Assembly: GCA_030267565.1 (NCBI GenBank)
Contig: BRXU01000004.1
Span: forward strand, 2,672,501 to 2,736,500
Source of the DNA: Pleodorina starrii
Taxonomy: Eukaryota > Chlorophyta > Chlorophyceae > Chlamydomonadales > Volvocaceae
Length of the DNA: 64,000 nucleotides
Direction: 5' to 3'
Of the stretch, positions 24,001 to 34,600 are shown one piece after another. Made by a program: the position numbers and the translations under genes. Numbering within the stretch: position 1 is the first letter of the stretch; each line of letters opens with the position of its first letter. The notes below the pieces were generated by a model that had not been told where the DNA came from, searched no databases, and saw only the letters and a list, made by a program, of their open reading frames with translations.

Positions 24001-27000
24001 CCTGGAGGAACGGGAGGGAGCGGCGCAGCGGATTTCGGGCGGGGAGTGGGCCTGCCTCGAGCCCCCGGCCTTGGGCAGGGGTCCGCCGGAGTGGTCTCGG
24101 CAGGGGAGCGGGGCTGCCGGGGGCCGCAGGCGAGGAAGGCGGGCGGGGGGCGGGGGGCGGTAGGTTTAGGAAGAAGGGGGGACGCGAAGGAAGCGCAAGG
24201 GCGGCGAGGGCGAGTGGCCCGTCCTGCTAACCTGGCGCCCCGCTGACGCTTCTGTGGCTGCCGCAGCCAGAGGCAGAAGCCAGACGGGGCCACCTCACCT
24301 CACCTCACCGCCCCTTCATGGGGCTACCGGTGGGGCCACCTTTATGGGGTCGTCTTGGTTCCCATTCTCCTGGGGGTGGCTGCACAACCCCATGAGCCCC
24401 AACCTCCCCACGCACTCATGGCAACCGCCCGCCCCTCCGCCCCCAAGCACAGGCCTCCACCTTCCACCCCATGGGTGCCGCCGCCTCCCGCTGCCCAGCC
24501 GCGGTCGCACGTCTCATGCGGCGGCTCAACAGCGTGGAGATGCTGTACGGCACCATCGTACAGTGCATAGCATCGATGCCGCTGGTCCGGCGTCTGCCGC
24601 ATGTGCAGCTGCCGCACGTGGTTGAGCAACTGCTTGTGACGCACAACATGGCCGTTGTGGAGAGCGTCAATCAGGTGGTGGCGGCGGCCGCAGCCGCCGG
24701 CAGCGCCGGCGGCCACGATGACGCCGCCGCCAGGCGGCTGCGGCGGCACGGGCGGCGGCAGCCGCCGCCGCCGCCGCCGCCTTCGGCGGCGGAGCTGAAC
24801 GTCAGCGCCGTTCTGTGCTGCTACGAGCAGCACCTAGAGCAGGCCGCGCAATTACCCGGGAAGCACATCGAGGAGATGGAGACAAAACTGGAACGGATGG
24901 CGGCGAGGCAGCGGGAGCTGCGGCACGCCGGCGCCGTCGCCGCCGTCGCCGCCGGCGCTCGCGGCGGCTGGCCGCGGCCGGGGCCGGGGCCCCGCGCGAT
25001 GGCGCTGACGCCCGCGGAAGCCGTGGAGCTGCAGCGGCTGACGGGAGAGATGGCGATGCGGGCGTTGCAGCTGCAGGAGGTGGCGGTGATTAGGACGGCG
25101 CTGCTGGAGCTGCCGGAGCGGCTGCGGGCCGCGGAGCACCGGGCGGCGAGAGAGGCTATGGGCAACGGCGGAGGCGGCGGCGGAGGCAGCGGAGGCGGTG
25201 CCGGCGGTGGAGGCGGCGGTGGAGGCGGCGGCGGCCGGGGCGGTTTCGCCTCGGTGGTGGTGTCATTGGATCGTGGGCCGCTGGGCTGGGTCCAGCGGTG
25301 TGCGGTGGCGAGGGCGCTGCTGGGGCTGGAGCTGGAGGGGGTGAGAGGGAAGGGGGAGGGGGGGAGGGAAGGGGGGACTTCGGGTGGGGAAGGGGTGTGC
25401 GAGGGAGGGATGGGGGATGGGTGGGGTTGGCCACGTGTGCGTGTGCGTGCTACTTGGGTTCTAAACAAGTAACACACACAGACACATGCACTTGCGCAAT
25501 CAGCTTCGCTGCTGCTGTGCTGCTGTCTCCGAACGCATCCCTGATGCTAACCCGCTCTAAGCCGCCGTACCGAAACCCGCTTCCCCACCCCCACGCCCCC
25601 CTGCCTCCCTGTAGCGCTGCCCCCCGCTGTCCTGCGCCGGCGGCCCCGGCCTGCACACCGCCCTGGCCGCCACCGCCTCCCTCAACCACATCCGACAACA
25701 CGCAGCCCTGCCCCAGCCCTTCCCGCACACCACCACTGCTGCCGCCGCGGCGTCGGCCACAGCAGGGAACCGCTCCAAGGCAGCGGCCTCGGACGCGGTC
25801 GCAGTCGCAGGCGAGGGATCCCGAGGCCTCATTGCCTTTCGACCCATGCGTCAGTCGCCCACATCCTCCTCCTCCGCCGCCGCCGCCGCCACCACAGCAG
25901 CCACAGCAGCCGCTCCGGCCCGCGCCGCATGTCCCCGTCTGGCCCTCCTTCCGGTTGTGGGTGGGGAGGCGCTCAGCGGCTGCGTCCGGGAGGCGCTGGC
26001 GGAGGCGGCGGCCCATCCGTGGGAGCGGCTCCCGGGTGCGGGTGCGGGTGCGGATGCATCCGGTCCCCTGCGACTGAGCTGGCCGCGACGATCCGGAGGC
26101 GGAGGTGGAGGTGGAGCAGACGCCCCCGGGTGCGTCCGAGTGCAGCCGTGCACACACATGGGTGTGCGCGCGTGTGCTTGTGTGTGCTTGTGTGTTGGTG
26201 GGAGGGGGGGCCCATGCCTGTCTGCCGGGGAGTCTACAGGACGCAGGTCGGCGGGTTGGGGGCTGGGGGCTGGGGACTGCCCGCCTCCTCGCCACGCCGG
26301 TCCAGAACACTGCTGCGTATCTGCGCCTTCATGTTTGGCTGGCACATCGGCCGCTATGTTGTTGTCCTTTCGTTTCCTCGAAAAGGGGGGAGCCAGTCCG
26401 TCGGCAGCGCTGTCCCTGAAACTTACGCCGCCCACGCCCACGCCCCCGCCCGCGCCCCCGCCCACGCCCCCCCTCTCCCGGAAACATACGCAGGCCCCGC
26501 ATCTCGGGCTCGGGTCCGGGCTCCGACTTGGAGCAGCAGCAGCGCTCCTCCTGGCGTGACGAGCTGCTGGTTCGGTTGGACGAGCAGCACTGGGCGGTTG
26601 TGCAGTGCGGCGGCTGGCGGGAGATGGAGCTGGGGACGGAGCTGATGGCGGAGGTGGGGGGCGGCGGGGGAGGGGGGGGTTGATGGGGGGAGAGGGGAGA
26701 GGGGAGAGGGAGGGAGGTGAGGACCCGGGGGGAGCGGGAGGCGTGTACCGCACCGTACTGTGCAGCCCCGCGGCTCGAGGCTCGCTCGGAATCTCACCCG
26801 ACCTGGGTTCATATCTACCGGGTAGCAGGGGAGGTCCGCAGGGCCGACAGCTGCTGGTTGGGGTACCCTCCCAACCCCGAATCAACCAAACCAACCCATG
26901 GACCCGCTCCTCCCGCACCCCCATCCTCCGCACCCCCCTCCTCCCGCACCCCCATCCTCCGCACCCGCTCCTCCCGCACCCCCATCCTCCGCACCCGCTC

Positions 27001-28701
27001 CTCCCGCACCCCCATCCTCCGCACCCGCTCCTCCCGCACCCCCATCCTCCGCACCCCCCTCCTCCCGCACCCCCATCCTCCGCACCCGCTCCTCCCGCAC
27101 CCCCATCCTCCGCACCCCCATCCTCCCGCACCCCCATCCTCGCCCGTCTCTGTGATTGCCCTGGATCTACATCACACCCCTCCTCCCCTCCTGCCCCCTC
27201 CTGCCCTCCCCAGTGCCGCGCCGCCCTGGCCCGCTCCAATCGCGACATGGTGCTGATGCCGCTGCTGCTGCTGCCGTCCACCGGCGCCGGCGCCCAAGGG
27301 CCCCTCGCGCCGCCGCCGCCCGGCCTGGCCGCGGCTTGCGAAGCGCGGCTGCGCGACCTGGGCTTTGACCCGCGCTGCGTAGATGAAATGATGGAGAGCA
27401 TGGGGGCCGACATCTGCGTGCCCTCGGAGCTGCCGCCTGGCCTGGGCGCCGGCGGCGCCTGGAGGCCGGAGGTGCTGCAGCGGCTGCGGCCGGGGGAGAT
27501 CGTTGGCCTGCTGGTGCAGCTGCGGCTGCTTGAGGGGGAGCGGCAGCGGGAGCGGCAGCGGGGTACATCGGATGCGCAGTGGGGCGGGGGCGGGGGCGGG
27601 GGTTGGGTCGAGGAGGCTGAGAGGGAGAGGGAGCTGCGGAGTCTGTGGATGTCAGTGGAGGACTTTGTGCGGCGGGGGCAGCCGGACGAGGAGGAGGATG
27701 AGGAGCAGGACGAGGAGGAGGAGGAGGAGGAGGAGGAGGAGGCGCGGCGTCGGTGGGCCGCCCGGCAGGGTGAGTGGCGATGTGGGGGGAGCGGGGAAGG
27801 CGGTGAGTGGGTGGGGGGGAAGGGGAAAGGGAGGAAAGGGGGGAGGGGGGGAGTAGTTTGGGTGGGTGGGTGGGAGGTTGTGGGACAGGGTGGGGGGCGG
27901 TGCGGCGCGAGGCAGGTTGGGAGGCGGAGGCAGACTGGGTCGGGAGTGGTGGGGGGAAGAGAACGTGTGTTTTTCTCGCCTTGCCTGTCCTGGGGTTGCT
28001 CTCCCTCGCGGCTCCGGCTCGGGTGCCTTCCGTCCGCCCCTGCAGGCCTTTGCCATGCCGCCAGGCCTCCCGGCCCACCTCGGAACAAGCCCCATACCCC
28101 GTGATGGGGGATTACACTTGCTTCCCCCGTATCCCGCCCCGGCCCTCGTCGCCCCACCCGTTCCTCCCTCCCTCTTCACGCATGCACACTCACGCACCCA
28201 CACCCACACCCACACACCTCCCCTGATCCAGGGCTGCACGGCCGAGACTACGTCGGCAACCCTCCGCCTCCACCTCGGCCTCGGCCTCGGCCCGGCTGGC
28301 GCGCACGAGCGCGCTGGGCCCTTACCCGCACCGTCTGCGGGCTGCTAAGATTGGGCCCGGACAACGACGACGACGAAGAGGAGGCGGAGGAGGCGGCGGA
28401 GGCGGAGGGGAAGCGGCCCGGTACCAATTCGCCCGGCGTAGGCCAGGCCGGGGAAGCAGGGGCGGCGGCTGGCGGCAGCCGCAGTGACGGTGGGGGCGGG
28501 CGCGAGGGCCAACGCTGGGGCCGAGGGCAGCGGGGGCCGTCCTTTGCGCCCTGGCTGCCTGCCCTCCTGGAGTCGCCCCTGCTGCTGGTGGCGGTGGAGT
28601 GTGAGCGGGGGGGTGTGGACAGCGCGCAGCCGGTGCAGGAGCTGATGAGGCGGAGGGGGAGGGGGAGGGCGGGGGTGGGGGTGACGGGGAGGGGGGCGTA
28701 G
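21061..28701 (+). CDS. Cluster family protein, gene A (function unknown)
   Basis: I do not recognise this family. Exons 21061-21780, 22861-23046, 23724-23909, 24453-25340, 25615-about 26139, 26540-26653, 27214-27769 and 28232-28701 join in frame to about 1,214 residues. Exons 2, 3 and 6 have exactly the same lengths as in gene B (186, 186, 114). Blocks in order: an N-terminal box (WVAAQLGLPRQCLGGYLHQ, about 42-60); a Ser/Pro-rich linker; WERLLEGIQPSDEEE; VASRLLELPPDAPERTR; LAHHRLPP...WSCALLQMAM; a helical block with a Gly run; VARALLGLELEG; LHTALAATASLNHIRQ; LALLPVVGGEAL; WRDELLVRLDEQHWAVVQC; SNRDMVLMPLLLLP; an acidic run in exon 7; and a C-terminal PALLESPLLLVAVECERGG. The end of exon 5 is the least certain point. 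No signal peptide or clear membrane segment. An HTH-like reading of the N-terminal box is only a guess. Confidence 0.8.
25447..25475 (+). other. Conserved stem-loop in gene A intron 4
   Basis: GTGCTACTTG, a 9-base loop GGTTCTAAA, then CAAGTAACAC: a stem with one mismatch. Gene B carries the same element with a perfect stem. It lies inside an intron, between a GT-rich and a CA-rich run that could lengthen the pairing. Confidence 0.7.
26905..27145 (+). repeat. 30-base minisatellite in gene A intron 6
   Basis: About eight copies of a 30-base unit built from CTCCTCCCGCACCCCCATCC plus TCCGCACCC(C/G). Copies differ at one or two positions. It lies in the intron 26654-27213. The matching intron of gene B (36400-36682) has no such repeat, so it arose after the duplication or was lost from B. 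Confidence 0.93.
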
Positions 28702-31660
28702 GCGTAGGTTGGGGTGGGGTGGGGTGAGGTGCAGCGAGGTGGGGCTCGCCGCTGCCGCCTTGCCCGACCGCCGGGCTGGAAAGGGAAGGGGCAGTGGGGC
28801 GGTACTCGCATCCGTGCCGCGCATCCGAGGGCGAGGGGCGACTTGGGGCCCCCGCCGACCTCGCAGGCGTACAGGCATACAGGTAGAGGTAATAAAGAGG
28901 CAATGAAGAGGTATACAGGCATGTGGAGACGACTGGGCTGATGGTACTGTGTAGTCGGATGCGCGCCAGGTCTACCGGGCAACAGGGCAACAGGGCGCTT
29001 GCGGCGGGTGGGTGGCACAGCAATGGCGCGAAGGGGAGATTTGGGTTTCTTCCCAAATCGGTTCCCAGTTGGGTGAAACGCGAATTCAGTGCCGGTCGAA
29101 GCAAGACCAGTTCCCTTCCGGGCAGCCATGATATTTCGGGTGGGGAGGGGGAGGGGGAGGGGCGAGAGGGGTGCAGCGCGGCGGCCGAACATGCTCCGGT
29201 GACGATGTGCGGGCGGCGAGTGGGCGGCGGTTTTCCCGGCCTGCGTTGTGTGTCTTCGTGCTCGTGTTCGTGTTCGTGTGTGTGCTCTGCCGGCAGGCAG
29301 TGCGACAAACCCCCCCCCCGTCTGGAGTAGGGCGGGAGGGAGGGGGTGTAGCGGAAGCAAGCAGTGAGCTGTGGAACAGTGAGCTGTGGAGCAGGAGCGC
29401 GTCAATGCGCCATCCGTCGTGTCCCGTGTGGGGCCAGCCAGCTAGCTAGCTAGGTGGGGGGGGGCTGAGGGACGGTTGGACCAGGCGCTTGCGGCGCTCG
29501 GGAGGGGCGGAGTAGGTGTAGGTGTAGGGGGGCAAGATGCCGCCGCCGCTGCTGCTGCTGTGAGGAAGTGGCAGCGCTTTTCATCCGGTGCTTTTACGGC
29601 ATTTGCAGGCGGGCTGTATACCGGTACGACTGGACAGACGTGCGGTGGCGGTATCAGCTGAAGGGCCGTTGCGTGCAGATCATACTCCCCTACCCCCATA
29701 CACACTGCCTTATTGTAGGGATGGCACCCATGGCAGCGAATCCTGATAGACTTGGGAGGAGGGGGGCTGGCTCCGAGAGGGGTGATACATCTCTCCGTCA
29801 TGGATGTGGCTGCGGCTGCGGCCAGGAAGAACACCGGTGTACACGTACACAACACCGGCGTACACGTACCGTATCCGAGACTGTCATACCTGCGACTGTA
29901 GTACGTACTGTACTTCGGGTGTTTCATTTTGTTGCGCCGGAATGGAAACCCCCCGGGGGCTGCAGCTGAGCCTGCGCGGCGATCTACCTGCCGGCACTTT
30001 TTGGGGGGGCTGGCTTGCGTTGCGTGAGCGGCTCCTCCTCTTGTCGCCCTTCCTTGTTCTGTACTAGTTGCCTTTTGCAGTGGGCTCTAGATCCCCCCAA
30101 CCCCCTCCGGTACGGTACGCGTCTGCATCACCAGCCGCATCAGGACCCGTTCTGCTGTGTGCGGAATACGCCCGTTCCCGTTCACCGGTACGCCGCTGCT
30201 TGGGCTCGGCGTTACGTCGTGCTGCGTCGCGCGTTTCTCGCCCCCGCCCGCCCCCTAGGGTTCTTCGCGTACCGTACTTGGTTAAAGTGATTCTATTCTT
30301 TGGAGTCTCGCGATGGTTTACCCCTTCCGTTGGGCGTTCACCGCGGGCGAGGTCTCTGGTGCGCCGGCTTCCAGGTATGAGGTACCGTAGGAGCGGGAGG
30401 CGGGACGGGAAGCTGTCAGAACCTGTGGCGGGCCCGGGCCCGGGCGGGCCCGGGCTGGGGCTGGGGCTGGGCCCGGTGCGGGGTGATGTAGTGGCGGCCT
30501 GTTGGCCGACGGGCGACCCCACGCAGTACAGGCGCCAGGGGGTGTGGGGGAGCGGCGGCAGCCCGACACACGTTGCATGCGCACCACCACCATTCTGTGC
30601 GAGGCGCCTCTCGCCTGGCTGAAGCCAGCTTTCTGATTTGGGCCTCTGTAGGCACGTGGCGCCAAAGCGCCTCACGCTCAAGCGGCCCGCGTGGCACCCG
30701 CGTCTTACCCTCTTCCCCCGGCGGGAGGGGGCGCCGGCCTGTTGACGGTTGCCGCCGCACTTGGTGCGGAAAATGAGGCTTGCGACAGATGTCGTCAAGG
30801 CGCTTCCGGCCGGATGGCCGCTTGAGAGATGAGGGCTTGCGGCAGCGCCTAGCCCTTCTTACGGTAGCAATCTTGGTGACTTTCAGGGTCGACAACCCAC
30901 GTACGCAGGCGACGGTGGAAGGATGATGTAGGAGGAGGGGGAGCCGCCGCCGCCGCGCTATTACTAAGGCTCATGGCAGTGCGAACTCCGGACCATGGCA
31001 ATGCAGCGCCTGCGTCGAGCGGGGGGCGCTAGGAAAATTGGTGTTGCAATCAGGCATCCGGCAGCCAGGGCCACCTGGGAGGGTGTCCACAATCTTCGCG
31101 TATGCAGCATTCGTACTGCTGGGTAGGGCCGGCAGCGACAGGCAGCGACGACCACCGGCCATACCGGCTGCCAGGGTCAGAGGCAGCTTGAACGGCAGAA
31201 GTTGGGTAGACGGCGGCCGTTCCTTAAAGGTGACCACCAGGCGAGGAGGAGGGCAAAACGTTAGAAACCAATAGCGCCCTCTTCGCCATGGATCACGCTG
31301 GTCACGCGTCACGGTAGTCGTACCCGTAAATGGAACCGCCAACCGCCACTGATCGGGCACGAAGGAACGCACGATTACTGTTAGACTACAGGTCAGATCT
31401 GTGCAACTGATTTTTCTTTCCAGGTTAGGTTGCGCCGCAAGCACTTTTAGGTTTCATACGTCCCGTTTTTGGGGCCCCGCTGCGCCGGGCTAAAAGGCCG
31501 AGCCAGGCCAACAAAGGCGTATTTCAACCTTGTATGGGTTAACTAAGCAAAATGCATGAAGCTTGATGAACCTGTCCTCAATCTGATATTATGTCAAGTG
31601 CTTTGCTGCGGCTGTTTCTGGCCTTTTTGAAATTCCTCATACCTCGGAGCGCCACAGGTC
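28702..31660. other. Intergenic region between genes A and B
   Basis: About 3 kb with no ORF I can support. It holds two 18-base direct copies of ACACCGG(T/C)GTACACGTAC at 29831-29848 and 29852-29869, and several GTACGGTAC/TACCGTAC motifs near 29865-30385. The last 100 bases are AT-richer and resemble the region before gene A. Confidence 0.45.
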
Positions 31661-34600
31661 ATGTCAGACGAAGGCAACAGCGCTATATTTTGTTTTCATA
31701 ACCAGAATGGCGAAGCCACGTCCGACCCACCGGCTCCTAAGCCTTGGGATGGCATACAGCGCCGAGCTTGGATTGCTCACCAGCTTGGCATTGCGCCCCA
31801 GTGCCTTGTTGGCGATCTGCACCAAATTTACCAGCATCAGGCAGAATCGCTAGCGCAACGAGCGTATCGCGCGCGTTGGTACCGGCAGCAGCGGCCAAGC
31901 TCGCGTTGTCTCAGAGCAGGCATCGCCGCGCGGCCCTTCGCCAAGCTGACCTTCGGCGCTTCACGAAGTCAGCTCGATGATGCCACCGCTGAGGCCTGCA
32001 TGTCCGGCCCCATCCCTAACCCCAGCCTGGAACGCAGCGCCAGCCCCGTTCCGCCCTCGCCGCCTGGCTGTACCGAAGGCGACCGTGCTGCCACGCCCCC
32101 GAAGCCTCGTCCTCCGCCCCCGCCTCCGCCAACTCCAACGCCGGACGACACTCAAAGCAACCGCATCACCCAGCCCCGGGGAACTGCGCCGCCTGCGACA
32201 ATTTCTTCCTCCCAGCCTCGGAAGGCCTGTGCGGATCAACCTGGAAGCGGGGCGGGTCTTCAGGGCGTCACAATGGCGCCCGCCACCCCAGCGCAAGCCG
32301 GAGAGCCGCGCGCGGTCGCAGCCCCCCACGTCAAGCCCAGTGGGCCCGGGGCAGCCGCTAAGTGGGAGAGGCTGCTTGAGGGCGCCCAGCCATCCGACGA
32401 GGAGGCGCACTTGTTGGAGATCTGGAGGGCCATTATGCAGTTCCAAAAGACGGAGGTGGGTTGATATAAGATTGGCACCGCAGCGATGGGAGGTGAAAAG
32501 GGCACTGCTGGTAGTGGTGCTTGGTACTGGAATTGACACTGGTGATGCGTGAAAGTCGCCTTCGGGAAAAAAGAACGACCGCGCACAAATGGCACATACA
32601 CTCGGCTGCGCGCCGCGCCGTTCCTCCTTTGGCTGGCTTGCTGACTTGGTGGCTGGCTGGCTAGCGGGCTGGTGGGCTGCTGGCGGCACTCGCTTCCCTC
32701 GCCACCCCACCGCTCTGCATCCTGCCCATACAATCAAGGCCTGCACGCCCCTGCCCCAACGTCTCTCGCCCGGGTCCACCCCCTGCCATCCCCTCTCATT
32801 GCTGCCGTCACATGCTGCTTTCTGCCGCCGCTGCGGGTGCTTGAGCTTTTTGGGTTTTGTCGTTGCGGATGTGGGCATATGGGGTTTGCGTAACCCCCGT
32901 AAGGTTCCAGTTCCGGTCCCTGCCGCTGCGTGTGGTGCCCCGAGCGCGCAGCACGAGGCGCAGGCGGCCCTGAGTGCGGGAGCCGAGCCGCCACTCGATC
33001 TGCAGCACCAGCTGGTCTCCACTGCGCACCAGCTGATGGCACTGCTCGCGCGGGACGACCTGGACGTGATCGCCTCGCGGCTGCTGGAGCTGCCGCCCGA
33101 TGCGCCGGAGCGGACCCGCAGCAACGCGGAGCGGCAGGTGGGGGCGGGTGGAGGGTGGGGGTGTGGGGGGGGGGGTGCGGGGAGAAATGAAGGCGGTGCG
33201 ATGTTGTGGGCTGGAGTGGGGGGTTGGCGGCTGTGCATAGGTAGGTAGGTTGAGGCGGTAGGGAGTACCGTATTTTGGGATGTGGGTGGGCTGGGAGGCG
33301 CGTTGGGGATGAGTGTATGGTGGTTGGGTTTGGGTCGGCGGGCTGGGGTGGAAAAGGGGTGCTCCCGGGATAATGCGGGGGGCGCGATACGGAGGTCGTG
33401 GAGGCGCAAGGCGTGCGGCGGCGGCGCCACTTCCGTGTCCATGAGTCATGCCATGCAAACGGAGCGGCAGAGGACGAGGAACTTGCAGGGACGCCTCTGG
33501 CACGAACGCTCCGCCTAATTCTGCCAGCTTGCCCCTGCCCCGTCCCGCTCCTTCTGGCCCCGTCTGCATTCGGCCCCCAGGTGCTGCTGCTGGGTGCCGC
33601 CTGTCACGCGGTGGCCAGCAGCAGGTTCTTCAAGTCCGAAGCCCTGGAGTCCATGCGCCAAGAAGCCATGGTCCTGTGTGATGCGCTGCTGGCCCACCAC
33701 CGGCTGCCCCCACCCGACACGTGGGGGATGAGGGTGTGGAGCTGCGCCCTGATGCAGCTGGCGGTGGTGAGCGGCGGGGGGGGGGGGGAGAAGGGGGCGG
33801 AGGGCGAGGAGGGCGCGGGTTGGCGGCAGGGACGGGCACCGCATCGGCAGCGGCGTTGCGGGGGTGTTGGGAGGTACCCGGGTACACATGAGCCCTGCGC
33901 GCGTTCACCGATTGGAATCGGGATGGGTGTACCCGGGTTTCAGCCCAGCGCCAGCCCCTAACCCCGCATGTCGCGCGTGTCAGTGGCCAGTGCCCTCAAC
34001 CCTGTGCCCTCCTTCCTAACGCGCCGCGCAGGTCAAGGCTGTCCCCGGCTCTCCCATCGGCGGTTCCTTCACAAGAGCCGGTGCCGGAGCTGCGGCCGAT
34101 GCCCAGGCCACAGCCGCGGCCGTCCCTACCGCCTGGCCTGCTAGTCCCAGCCTCCCGCCCGAGGCCGTGAGGCTCCTGCAGGCGCTCACTGACGTGGAGG
34201 CCACATACGACATTGCTGTGCGGCACATTGCGCCGAATCGGGCGGCTCGCCGCCTCCTGCCGGGCCAGCTGACGCGCGTCGTCGAGCGAGTGCTCATGGA
34301 GCATGGCTGGGCCGCAGTGGCAGCCGTCGCGACGGCGATGCGCGAACGCGAACGCGCCGCGGAGGCGGCGGCGGCAGCCGCCGCCGCCAACGCCGCGCGG
34401 CAGCGGCGGCGGCGGCAGCCGCCGCCAACGCCAACGCCGTCGGAGGCGACAGCGGACCTGGACGAGGGGCTGGTGCTTGCGTATTACATGCTCCGCCTCA
34501 AGGAAGGGGCGGACCGCGCCCGGCAGCGCCTGTTCGATGCCGAGACCGCGGCTGAGGCGGCGTTCCCGCGGCTGCGCGCCCTGGAGGCGCGCGCCCACGC

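Noticed and set aside
26905..27145. CRISPR-like regular repeats
   Set aside because: The units are contiguous 30-base copies with no unique spacers, inside a eukaryotic intron.
25851..28157. 768-residue minus-strand ORF
   Set aside because: It lies antisense to gene A exons 5-7 and is Ser/Pro/Ala low complexity. The plus-strand exons have a paralogue with matching exon lengths.
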